In this document: in pieces, positions 1 to 7,533 of the stretch
How the letters are laid out: the number at the start of each line of letters is the position of its first letter
Numbering within the stretch: the stretch's first letter is position 1
Assembly: GCF_008710135.1 (NCBI RefSeq)
Contig: NZ_VYKK01000021.1
Coordinates: 58,257-122,256 of the forward strand
Direction: 5' to 3'
Source of the DNA: Paenibacillus spiritus
GTDB lineage: Bacteria; Bacillota; Bacilli; Paenibacillales; Paenibacillaceae
Length of the DNA stretch: 64,000 nucleotides
The notes under the pieces: generated by a model
The model's database searches: none
Seen by the model: only the letters and a program-made list of their open reading frames with translations
What the model was told of the DNA's origin: nothing
Program-made: the position numbers and the translations under genes

Positions 1-486
1 GCTCGGACGGGGAACGGAACGGCCGAAGACCTCCATCAGCCCGCCGACGAGCAGGCGGTCGCGGTCGGCGGCATGTCCGTCCGGAGCAGAGGAGACTTCT
101 GCGGGGGATTCCGCGGAGCCCATACCGGGGCGTCTGACCGGTTGTTCCGGCTCTCCGCCGTCCGTCTCCAGCACGGCGACGAGCAGGGCGGCAATATGGC
201 GGCAGTAAGCGCCGCTGCGGGCATAGTCACCGCAGGTGCATTCGGCCTGCACGCTGCCGTCTTCGTCAATCTCCGCCGCGACCTCGTGGATGCCGTGTTC
301 CTTGACGCGCCCTTCATAGCGCGTAACCGCTGGATGGGAAGAGGAGGGGGCGTCTTCCCGCTGCTCATTCCGCCGCCGCGTCAGGCGGACATTCCCTTCC
401 TTCCATAAGCTTCTCCCGGCTGCGGCCGCCCCGGGACCGCAGAGCAGGGCAATAACCCGCTCCGGAACCGTCAGAGCGCGGCTCAT
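1..486 (-). CDS. SWIM zinc-finger protein, N-terminal part (runs off window)
   Basis: An open frame reads leftward from an ATG at 486 and is still open at base 1, so only about 162 N-terminal residues are visible. Residues 70-95 contain CTCGDYARSGAYCRHIAALL, a textbook SWIM zinc finger (CxC, then CxH), a nucleic-acid or protein binding module. In Firmicutes this domain often opens an SNF2-type helicase or accompanies one, but no helicase motif is visible here. The chosen ATG follows CGGAG by 8 bases. A GGAGG at 576-580 lies too close to an in-frame ATG at 573 and is better spaced for a 27-codon frame starting at 566, whose TGA overlaps the ATG at 486. The real start is therefore uncertain. 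SWIM domain confident; full protein identity unknown. Confidence 0.75.
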   Translation of the reverse strand, partial: MSRALTVPERVIALLCGPGAAAAGRSLWKEGNVRLTRRRNEQREDAPSSSHPAVTRYEGRVKEHGIHEVAAEIDEDGSVQAECTCGDYARSGAYCRHIAALLVAVLETDGGEPEQPVRRPGMGSAESPAEVSSAPDGHAADRDRLLVGGLMEVFGRSVPRPS

Positions 487-604
487 GCTCTGCTCTCCGG
501 CCGGCCCGCTGCCGGCCGAACGCCCCGCCGGTCTTCGCCGGCGGGACTTGTGTGCTTCCCGTTCATGATTCATAACCTCCGTTGAATGTGGGATGTTACC
601 CTCC

Positions 605-633
605 AGTATACGACGGACGGGACGCGCGCCCAA
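605..633 (-). promoter_or_regulatory. Sigma-A-like promoter for the SWIM gene
   Basis: Read leftward, TTGGGC and TATACT are separated by 17 bases, with the predicted start about 598, just before the GGAGG at 576-580. The rest of the 487-820 gap, between divergent genes, shows no convincing gene. A TTGACA at about 762 lacks a matching -10 element. Confidence 0.45.
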
Positions 634-820
634 GTTCAAGACGGATTTCGGGGAAGACCCCGTCATTTTACACGGCCTTAATAAGACGCCTCCCAAGCGC
701 CTCCGCCGCCCGGATTCCGGCTGCGAACTTCATGTTCGCTGAACATTTCCGGGCAACGGCGTTGACAATCGGATCGGACAATAAGAGAAGCAGTTATCCA
801 TGCGAAAAGGGTGAATCCAC

Positions 821-2248
821 TTGAAAAAAAGTCAATGGTTGTGCGCGGCGGCCGCTTCGGCGCTGATTCTCTCCCAAGGAGCCGGAAGCGTTCATGCGGC
901 CGGCGCCAAGACGCAGGCTGTACCCGCTGCGGCGAAGACGATGGCCGCCTTGGCCGTCAAAGAAGGAACGGTCTCCTGGACGGTGAACGGCCGGACCGTG
1001 GCTCTCCAGACCATCGACGCCGGAGGCTATAAGCTGTACGCGGCAGGACAGGTGGCGGCGGCGCTCGGCGCCAGACTGACTGCGGGCGGAAGCGGCCTTG
1101 CGGCGGTAAGCAGCGACGGCATACATACGGTAGTGCTTAAGACGGGCTCCTCAGCCTATACCGTGGACGGGCAAGCCCGCTCCTTCAGCGCCGCTCCCGT
1201 ATCCCACAAAGGCCGGATCTATGTTCAGCTCGGATCGCTGGTGAACGGTCTCGGCGGCGAGGTGCTGGCTTCGGAGGCAAAGCTGCTGCCTGCCGCCCGG
1301 CCGCAGGGCGAATTTGATACGCTTCGGGGAGCGGCTGATTCCGTCATCGCCACCCGCGAAGACGGCAAGGGCACCGAGGTGTACCGGTTCAGCCCGGTTC
1401 CGGGAAGCTACTCGCTCCTGACCGCCGACGAGCGCGCAGCCGATTTTGCGGTATCGGCCGACGGCCGGTTCGGGGCCTTCACCGACGATACCGGCCAGCT
1501 CAGTCTGATCAATCTGGCGACCGGCGCCATTGCTCCGGCCGGTACCGATACCAGCGTCAAGACCGACCTGATCTGGTCGGCGGACGGCAGCCGGATCTAT
1601 GTGATCCAGGGCGACAAGCAGGAGAAGCTGGCAGCGGTGGACGCTTCGATCGGCTCCCTGACCGAGCTTCTTGCCGACAAGGTGGAGAACAAGTCGGAGC
1701 TGCGGGTATCGGCGGACGGAACGAGAGCGGTCTACATCGTCAACCTTACGGGTACCGCCAAGAACGACGCCGACAGCACGGAAGCCTCGCTGACCATCGA
1801 TTACAGCCAGGCCGGCGAGCAGCTCTACAGCCTGGACCTGACGAAGAAGGACGCGAAGCCGGTGCAGCTTACCAATACGCCGGACAACAAGCTCTTCCCC
1901 GAGCTTCTGGCGGACGGAAGCGTCGTCTACTTGAGCGCGGATGCCGAAGGCAGCGATCCCAATGTGCTGAAACGGATCAAGCCAGGCGGAGCCGCCGAAG
2001 CCGTGCGTCTGGATATGGAGCCTTCCTGGATGGCGGGCTACGGCGGCGGGCTGATCGTGTCCGGCACGGCAGCGGACGGAACCTCGCGCATCTATACGGT
2101 TACAGCGGACGGAACCGCCTCCGAGCTGCTGCGAACCTCGAAGAGCATCGACGAAGTGGCCGTATCCCCGGGAGGCGGCGTATCGCTGGTGAGCGGCGGC
2201 AAGCTCTGGTTCGTACAGAACGGCAAAGCCGTGCAGCTGACCCGTTAA
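821..2248 (+). CDS. Secreted stalk-domain / beta-propeller-like protein
   Basis: A 475-residue protein starting at a TTG preceded by AAAAGGGTG. It has a typical signal peptide (MKKSQWLCAAAASALILSQG, cleavage near VHA). Residues about 50-130 resemble the copper amine oxidase-like N-terminal (stalk) domain common in Paenibacillus exported proteins (variable, internal and GYKLYAAGQVAAALGA-type segments). The remainder carries repeated blade-like pieces such as FAVSADGRFGAF, LIWSADGSRIYVI and LRVSADGTRAVYI, typical of TolB or WD40-like propellers. It probably acts outside the membrane as a binding or scaffolding protein. It lies 52 bases upstream of pstS in the same direction, so co-transcription is possible, but nothing in it points to phosphate. 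Function unknown. Confidence 0.7.
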   Translation: MKKSQWLCAAAASALILSQGAGSVHAAGAKTQAVPAAAKTMAALAVKEGTVSWTVNGRTVALQTIDAGGYKLYAAGQVAAALGARLTAGGSGLAAVSSDGIHTVVLKTGSSAYTVDGQARSFSAAPVSHKGRIYVQLGSLVNGLGGEVLASEAKLLPAARPQGEFDTLRGAADSVIATREDGKGTEVYRFSPVPGSYSLLTADERAADFAVSADGRFGAFTDDTGQLSLINLATGAIAPAGTDTSVKTDLIWSADGSRIYVIQGDKQEKLAAVDASIGSLTELLADKVENKSELRVSADGTRAVYIVNLTGTAKNDADSTEASLTIDYSQAGEQLYSLDLTKKDAKPVQLTNTPDNKLFPELLADGSVVYLSADAEGSDPNVLKRIKPGGAAEAVRLDMEPSWMAGYGGGLIVSGTAADGTSRIYTVTADGTASELLRTSKSIDEVAVSPGGGVSLVSGGKLWFVQNGKAVQLTR

Positions 2249-2300
2249 CTTTCAATTATTCGACATTATACCGGCAAGAAGCCGAAAGGAGAATTCATCC

Positions 2301-3161
2301 ATGAATCTGTTCAAAAAGCTCACCGTTACGGCCCTGACCGCCGTAATCACCGTTACCGCTTCCCTGGCCGGCTCGGCCATGGCGGCCGACAGCCTCAAGG
2401 GCAAAATCACCATCAACGGTTCGACTGCCCTGCTGCCGCTGACGCTTCAGGCCGCCAAAGAATTTCAGAAGCTCCATCCGAAGGTCAAGATTGCGGCTTC
2501 CGGCAAAGGCTCGGTAACCGGCCCGCAGGCCGTCAAGAAGGGCATCGCCGACATCGGAGCCTGCGACTGGGATGCCAGCATGGATGTGCCGGGCTTCAAG
2601 GCGTTCGACGGACAGGTGGCGAACAAAGTCGCAGTCATCCCGTTTGCAACGATCGTCAACAAGAGTGTTGGCGTGGACAATCTGACGACCGAGCAGCTTA
2701 AAGGCATTTACGCCGGCAAAATCACCAACTGGAAAGAGGTCGGAGGCTCCGACGCCGACATCGTTGTGGTCACCCGGGCCTTCGGCTCCGGCACCCGCGT
2801 CAACTACCAGGCCAAGGCGCTGGGCGGCGGCGACATCGTCAAGAAAGACAAGAATTACAAAGAAGTCGGCTCGAGCGGCGACATGAAGACCGCCATTGCC
2901 ACCACTCCGAATGCCATCGGCTACATCGACCTCGTCTATGTAACGGGAAGCGACATCAAGGCCGTCAAGTTCAACGGCGTTGCCGCCACGGCGGACAATG
3001 TCATCAACGGCAGCTACAAGATCTGGGCATACGGCTACTATATGACCCAAGGTCAGCCGACCGGTGCTGCCAAGGCGTTCATCGAATACGTGCAGAGCGG
3101 CAAATTCCAGAACGGCTCCCTGAAGAAGCTGAAATTCATTCCGATCTCGGCCATGAAATAA
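2301..3161 (+). CDS. pstS: Phosphate ABC transporter substrate-binding protein PstS
   Basis: 286 residues, preceded by AAAGGAG. It binds phosphate outside the membrane and delivers it to PstCA. The phosphate loops are visible: NGSTALLPL near residue 38 and RAFGSGTR near 160, along with AGKITNWKEVGG, a conserved PstS segment. The leader MNLFKKLTVTALTAVITVTA ends in an AMA-AD type cleavage site. No cysteine lipobox is present, unlike most Gram-positive PstS proteins, which are lipoproteins. So retention at the cell surface must use another means, or the protein is released. pstC and pstA follow; pstB is not here. Confidence 0.93.
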   Translation: MNLFKKLTVTALTAVITVTASLAGSAMAADSLKGKITINGSTALLPLTLQAAKEFQKLHPKVKIAASGKGSVTGPQAVKKGIADIGACDWDASMDVPGFKAFDGQVANKVAVIPFATIVNKSVGVDNLTTEQLKGIYAGKITNWKEVGGSDADIVVVTRAFGSGTRVNYQAKALGGGDIVKKDKNYKEVGSSGDMKTAIATTPNAIGYIDLVYVTGSDIKAVKFNGVAATADNVINGSYKIWAYGYYMTQGQPTGAAKAFIEYVQSGKFQNGSLKKLKFIPISAMK

Positions 3162-3194
3162 GGGTATTCCGGGACCCATACATCAATCAATGAC

Positions 3195-3229
3195 ACGGCC
3201 AGCCCCGTTCATGCGGGGCTGGCCGTTTA
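3195..3229 (+). terminator. Hairpin between pstS and pstC
   Basis: A perfect 12-bp inverted repeat (ACGGCCAGCCCC and its complement, 3195-3206 and 3215-3226, 8-base loop) followed only by TTT. It overlaps the region before the pstC ribosome site. Such a structure is expected to protect the pstS mRNA end and/or partly terminate, giving more PstS than permease. Confidence 0.6.
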
Positions 3230-3244
3230 TGGAGGGACAACACT

Positions 3245-4195
3245 ATGGAATCACAGACCATCGGTACCCCGGCCCCGGGCCGAAAAGCGTCCGCCGCGGC
3301 CGGCCGGGCCCGAGACCGGCGCCATGCGCGCCGGCTGATCGCCAACCGGCTGTCGGGGTATTATTTTCGCGGAAGCATCCTTGCCCTGTGTCTGGTGCTG
3401 GGGCTTGTGATCGTCTTTATCGGCCGGACGGCGCTCCTGCTCTTCGGGCAGATTTCGCCGGCGGATTTCTTCTTCTCCTTCAACTGGACGCCTGAAGAGG
3501 ATGCTTTTGGGGCGGCCTCCTTTATCCTGAATACCGTATTGCTGACGCTGCTTACGCTGGCCATCGCGGTCCCGGTCTCGGTTGGCATGGCCGTGCTGAC
3601 CGCGGAGATTGCGCCGAAGTGGCTGAAAGCCTTCATCCGGCCGACGTTGGACCTCCTGGTTGGCATTCCGTCCATCGTCTACGGGTACCTGGGCCTCACC
3701 GTGCTCCTGCCCTTCCTCCGCCATATCAGCGGTGAGAGCCTGGCTGACGGACTGCTCGCGGCAGCGCTCGTACTGGCGCTGATGGTGCTGCCCACCATCA
3801 CCCGCGTCAGCGACGACGCCATTACCCTGGTGCCGCGCAAATACCGCGACGCTGCCTATGCGCTCGGTTCCACCCGCATCCAGACGATCTTCCGAATCGT
3901 CGTTCCGGCAGCGGGGCGCGGCATTCTCTCCGCCGTTATCCTCGGTATGACCCGGGCCATCGGGGAGACGATGGCGGTGGTGATGGTCATCGGCAATACG
4001 CCGCAGCTTGCCCGGACGCTGTTCACGCCGGCCTCGGTGCTGACCAGCAATATCGTCATGCAGATTTCGAACGTCGAGTTCGATTCGACATGGAATTATG
4101 CGCTTCATATGATGGCGTTCCTGCTGCTGCTGATTTCCTTTGCCATGATCATGATTGTCCGTATTCTGGGAAGAAAGAGAGGCGAGGCCAAATGA
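3245..4195 (+). CDS. pstC: Phosphate ABC transporter permease PstC
   Basis: 316 residues, start ATG behind GGAGGG. One of the two membrane subunits of the high-affinity phosphate importer. About six hydrophobic segments are visible, the first near residues 43-70. The binding-protein-dependent permease loop is present near residues 205-245: YRDAAYALGSTRIQTIFRIV, then GMTRAIGETMAVVMV. An unusually basic N-terminal tail (residues 10-35) precedes the first helix. Its stop overlaps the pstA start by four bases (ATGA), indicating translational coupling. Confidence 0.94.
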   Translation: MESQTIGTPAPGRKASAAAGRARDRRHARRLIANRLSGYYFRGSILALCLVLGLVIVFIGRTALLLFGQISPADFFFSFNWTPEEDAFGAASFILNTVLLTLLTLAIAVPVSVGMAVLTAEIAPKWLKAFIRPTLDLLVGIPSIVYGYLGLTVLLPFLRHISGESLADGLLAAALVLALMVLPTITRVSDDAITLVPRKYRDAAYALGSTRIQTIFRIVVPAAGRGILSAVILGMTRAIGETMAVVMVIGNTPQLARTLFTPASVLTSNIVMQISNVEFDSTWNYALHMMAFLLLLISFAMIMIVRILGRKRGEAK

Positions 4196-5076
4196 AGAAC
4201 CTCCTCACGGCTCAACCGCGTACGCGCCGGGCGGCGAGAATGGACCGGATGGCAACGGGGGCACTGTATGGGCTGGGAGCGCTTGTTCTGCTGCTCGTCT
4301 TCTGGCTGCTGGCCGCCATTCTGAGCAAGGGTCTGCCCGGACTCCGCCTGTCCTTTCTCCTGGGGCAGCCCGAGGAGATCGATCCCGGCGGCGGCATCGG
4401 ACCGGTCCTGTTCAATTCCTTCTATATTCTGCTCCTGTCTCTGCTGATTTCGGTACCGATCGGCGTCGGCGCGGGAATCTACATGGCGGAGTATGCGCCG
4501 GACAACAAGCTGACGGCCTTTCTGCGCATGTGCGTGGAATCCCTCGCTTCGGTTCCTTCCATCGTATTCGGGATGCTGGGACTCGCGATCTTTGCCGAGT
4601 ATTTCGGCATTGGTCTGACGATTCTCGGCGCAGGCGTAAGTCTGGCAATGCTGAATCTGCCGATGCTGACCCGGGTGACGGAGGAGGCGATGCGGGCCGT
4701 TCCGGACGAACTGCGGGAAGCGGGGCACGCGCTCGGAATGACGAAATTCTATATCATCCGCCGGATTCTACTTCCGGTGGCTATGCCCGCCGTGGTGACC
4801 GGCATTTGTCTTGTCGCAGGCCGGGCGTTCGGCGAATCAGCGGTTATTATCCTGACTGCGGGTCTCAGCACTTCCGGCGAGATGTGGGACTTTAATCTGT
4901 TCTCTCCGGGCGAGACGCTGGCCGTTCATCTCTGGTATGTCCAGTCGGAAGCCATCGTGGAGGATGCCCGGCAGATCGCGGATAAGTCGGCAGCCGTGCT
5001 CGTCTTGTTCGTGCTGCTGATTAATCTTGCCTTCCGTCTGCCCATGTGGCGGGCCAAACGCCGTCATGGCGGCTGA
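4192..5076 (+). CDS. pstA: Phosphate ABC transporter permease PstA
   Basis: 294 residues counted from the ATG at 4192 that overlaps the pstC stop; a longer upstream frame exists but lacks a better ribosome site. Partner permease of PstC. It shows about six membrane helices and the EAA-type loop ELREAGHALGMTKFYIIRRI followed by AGRAFGESAVIILTAG. The operon ends here: no pstB ATPase or phoU follows, and the convergent minus-strand gene ends only 8 bases away, with no recognisable terminator between. The ATPase must be supplied from elsewhere in the genome if the transporter is active. Confidence 0.94.
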   Translation: MKNLLTAQPRTRRAARMDRMATGALYGLGALVLLLVFWLLAAILSKGLPGLRLSFLLGQPEEIDPGGGIGPVLFNSFYILLLSLLISVPIGVGAGIYMAEYAPDNKLTAFLRMCVESLASVPSIVFGMLGLAIFAEYFGIGLTILGAGVSLAMLNLPMLTRVTEEAMRAVPDELREAGHALGMTKFYIIRRILLPVAMPAVVTGICLVAGRAFGESAVIILTAGLSTSGEMWDFNLFSPGETLAVHLWYVQSEAIVEDARQIADKSAAVLVLFVLLINLAFRLPMWRAKRRHGG

Positions 5077-5084
5077 TTCTGCAT

Positions 5085-6419
5085 TCAGCCCGGGGACCGC
5101 TCCCGGACCCATTGCTGAAACAGGGTATAATCCGTCTCTACCTGATCGGCGTAGAGGGAGGCCCACCGGGACAGGTAGCGGGCCATCGCCTTGCCGTCGG
5201 GACCCATGGCCCCGGCAATCTCCTCCTCGCTGTGATAGGGAAGCAGCCCTTCGGCGATATCCGAATCGGCGCGGGCGTGCAGCTTGGCCGTCAGCCGGCC
5301 CATGTGAACCACCGTCTTCTCCATATCCTCGAACGATTCGATATCTTCCAGCTTCAGCCGCTTCTTATACGCTGAGCGTTCGCGGACGTAGAAGTCCCGC
5401 CCGTCCAGGGAGAAATAGCCGAGGTACGGATCGGCACGGTGGTGCATGGCCCGCTGGGTCGCCGTCACCCGCTCCCCCTGATGGCTGAAGCGGAGCCAGA
5501 ACGATTCCGAATAGGGAAGGAAGTAGGCTGGAATCGGGATGCGGACCTCTTTGGCCTCCAGTACCCGCTCGGCGCTTCCGTCCTTGTCGCGGGTTCCTTC
5601 CGGCGCAATGAGGAGGTAGTAGCGGGACAATCCGATCGAAGCGGTTCCCGATCCTTCCTTGATCGCGGCATCCTTGATGATTCCGGCGTGTTCGCGCGAT
5701 TGCAGCGTCTCCAGGTAGGAGGGCCAGGCCGTTTCCAGCAGCGCCCGTTCGGCGGCTGACGGCTCCTTCAGCTCTTCATTGTCCACAAAAGCGCGCTCCT
5801 CCTGCAGCGACGCCGTCACCTGCTCCAGGAAATGCGCGGCGCGGCGTTTCTCCAGCTTGCGCAGCAGCTTTTTAACCGGGCCTCGGGCATTGTCCTCGTC
5901 CAGCTGATAGCGCCCGGGCTCCTTTTTGCCGTCGCAGAAGTCATGGATCCGCTCATAATACGCTTCGATATAGAGTTCCGCGCATTCCTCTTCCTGTTCC
6001 CGGCTCCAGCCCAGCTGGCGGCAGACCAGCGCAATGCTGACGGACATCCGCAAGAGATCGTACAGGTAAGAGCCGAGATAGCCCTCATCAAAATCATTCA
6101 CATCATACACAAGCGCTCCGTTCTCGTTCCGAAAAGCGCCAAAGTTCTCGAAGTGCAGGTCGCCCTGAATCCATGTGGGCCGTTCCGGCGACGAGTGGTA
6201 GGGGAAATACTGCTGCGTCGCGTCGTAGTAGAACAGATAAGCGCTTCCTCTATAAAATGAATAGGGGCTCGCCAACATCTTGGCGTATTTCTCACGTCGT
6301 TTGCATGCTTCGAGTCCCATGATCTTCCCGTCGAATTCCTCCAAAACGGCCTCCAGCGTCATTCGGCGCAGTTCGCCGCGGGTCTTCACAACGCCTTCGG
6401 CTATGTTTCTATTGATCAT
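5085..6419 (-). CDS. DUF2252 family protein
   Basis: 444 residues with the hallmark DUF2252 stretch WIQGDLHFENFGAF (about residues 84-97) and YDVNDFDEGYLGSYLYDLLR shortly after. These two motifs resemble the catalytic loop (GDLHxxN) and metal-binding DFD of aminoglycoside phosphotransferase-like kinases, so a kinase-fold enzyme is likely, with unknown substrate. The ATG overlaps the end of the upstream Rpn-like gene by 11 bases, so the two are probably translated from one message. The C-terminus abuts the end of pstA. No close functional assignment is possible. Confidence 0.85.
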   Translation of the reverse strand: MINRNIAEGVVKTRGELRRMTLEAVLEEFDGKIMGLEACKRREKYAKMLASPYSFYRGSAYLFYYDATQQYFPYHSSPERPTWIQGDLHFENFGAFRNENGALVYDVNDFDEGYLGSYLYDLLRMSVSIALVCRQLGWSREQEEECAELYIEAYYERIHDFCDGKKEPGRYQLDEDNARGPVKKLLRKLEKRRAAHFLEQVTASLQEERAFVDNEELKEPSAAERALLETAWPSYLETLQSREHAGIIKDAAIKEGSGTASIGLSRYYLLIAPEGTRDKDGSAERVLEAKEVRIPIPAYFLPYSESFWLRFSHQGERVTATQRAMHHRADPYLGYFSLDGRDFYVRERSAYKKRLKLEDIESFEDMEKTVVHMGRLTAKLHARADSDIAEGLLPYHSEEEIAGAMGPDGKAMARYLSRWASLYADQVETDYTLFQQWVRERSPG

Positions 6420-7176
6420 CCTTGCCGCTCCCTTGACCTTCTGTCAGCCGGCGGATCTCTTCGGACGCCAGTCCGGTCAATTCGGCGACCAGAGCGGGCT
6501 CCATGCCTTTTGCCAGCATTTTCAGAGCCACGGTCTTGGCCTTGCCGGCCGCTCCCTGCTCAAGTCCTTCTTTCAGTCCTTCCCGACGGGCCCCGTTAAT
6601 CATTGAGGCTTCGTCATGTAAAAATTTTTGCCGGGCCTCGTACTGCATTCTAGCCTCCGAATCCTGGCTGAGATATTTCAACGTTTCAAACGCCTTTTGA
6701 ATGGCTGCTTCATTCTCCATTTCCCGCGCCTCCCAACTTGAAATGTCGCCCTCCCGCAAAAAGGTCAGCCACTTGGCGAGCGTCTTCCCCGAATGGCCTG
6801 CGGCGTCTGCCTTCAGCTTTGGCAGCTCCAGCATGTGGACTTCGATATCATCCGTCAGCGGCAGTCCGCTGCGGTCTTCCCTCAGATGGAACACACTGTG
6901 GCAGGCTGTTGTCCCGCCCAGCAGCTTGTAATTCATCAAGTTGATTGTGACGCATTTGCCGAGCGAACGATAGCCCTGCCCTTCGGCGAGCTGACCTGAA
7001 TAGCGCCGGCTCCAGTAATAGAGCGTCCGCTTTTCTATATCGTACTTGTTGAACAGCTGCATTTCAATGTCGATCAGCCGTCCGTCCGCCGCCCTGGCGA
7101 AGACGTCGAAGATCGACTGTTTATCGAGCGGGGCATCCTTGTCGGTGTATGGATTCAGCAGCACGATTTCGGTCAA
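6409..7176 (-). CDS. Rpn / PD-(D/E)XK nuclease family protein, N-terminus short
   Basis: 255 residues from a TTG start with TTAGAGG upstream. The core IVLLNPYTDKDAP, then SIFDVFARAADGRLIDIEMQ, carries the D...ExQ nuclease signature of the Rpn recombination-promoting nuclease / putative transposase family. The usual first 35-45 residues with the FK..FG motif are missing from this reading. In the same frame upstream, codons between about 7178 and 7245 translate to a degenerate version (FGHQPILCGAF) before a stop, overlapping the terminator hairpin of the tRNA gene. So the gene is probably 5'-damaged, though the rest of the frame is intact. C-terminal third is helical and ends in a region rich in E and K. 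Confidence 0.7.
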   Translation of the reverse strand: MTEIVLLNPYTDKDAPLDKQSIFDVFARAADGRLIDIEMQLFNKYDIEKRTLYYWSRRYSGQLAEGQGYRSLGKCVTINLMNYKLLGGTTACHSVFHLREDRSGLPLTDDIEVHMLELPKLKADAAGHSGKTLAKWLTFLREGDISSWEAREMENEAAIQKAFETLKYLSQDSEARMQYEARQKFLHDEASMINGARREGLKEGLEQGAAGKAKTVALKMLAKGMEPALVAELTGLASEEIRRLTEGQGSGKDDQ

Positions 7177-7208
7177 CGGGGCCTCTAACAGCTTCGTGAA
7201 AACAACGC

Positions 7209-7254
7209 AAAAAGCACCGCATAATATCGGCTGATGACCGAAGTTATGCGGTGC
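7209..7254 (-). terminator. Rho-independent terminator after tRNA-Arg
   Basis: On the minus strand an 11-bp stem (GCACCGCATAA with its complement) extended by CGG/CCG pairs inside is followed by TTTTT. It lies 75 bases downstream of tRNA-Arg and inside the decayed 5' end of the Rpn-like gene. Confidence 0.8.
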
Positions 7255-7327
7255 TTCCGCGTGTGAATAAACGGATTATAACTGAATCAATGAAGGAGAG
7301 TAAAGACTTATCGTCTCCGTCGGGATA

Positions 7328-7401
7328 CGTCCCAGGAGGGATTCGAACCCCCGACCGTACGCTTAGAAGGCGTATGCTCTATCCGGCTGAGCTACTGGGA
7401 C
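7328..7401 (-). tRNA. tRNA-Arg (anticodon TCT)
   Basis: Read on the minus strand the sequence folds as a full cloverleaf. The acceptor stem pairs GTCCCAG with CTGGGAC, the D arm contains GCTCAGCCGGATAGAGC, the anticodon stem is TACGC/GCGTA with loop CTTCTAA (anticodon TCT at 7365-7367), and the T arm contains GGTTCGAATCC. The 3' CCA is not encoded; the discriminator is G. It decodes AGA codons. Confidence 0.97.
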
Positions 7402-7419
7402 AAAAAGCAAGCAAAAATT

Positions 7420-7448
7420 ATTCTAGCACAAGGCAGCAGGAAAGACAA
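7420..7448 (-). promoter_or_regulatory. Sigma-A-like promoter for tRNA-Arg
   Basis: On the minus strand TTGTCT and TAGAAT are separated by 17 bases, with the -10 element ending 19 bases before the tRNA 5' end. Confidence 0.65.
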
Positions 7449-7456
7449 TCTGTTTT

Positions 7457-7485
7457 TTCGCATAATCGAGCGGGTATGCTATAAT
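7457..7485 (+). promoter_or_regulatory. Extended -10 promoter for the YsoA-like gene
   Basis: TATAAT at 7480-7485 is preceded by TG one base upstream (extended -10) and by a weak TTCGCA 17 bases away. It lies back to back with the tRNA promoter. Confidence 0.55.
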
Positions 7486-7533
7486 CAACTGCTTGAGAGG
7501 AATTAGCGACGGACCGCTGTAAGGAGGAACCCC

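Noticed and set aside
582..824. 80-codon frame before the stalk/propeller gene
   Set aside because: No ribosome site, overlaps the minus-strand SWIM promoter, and the composition is non-protein-like.
2246..2272. PhoP boxes before pstS
   Set aside because: Only two poor half-repeats (TTAACT, TTATTC) could be seen; spacing and match are too weak to report as a site.
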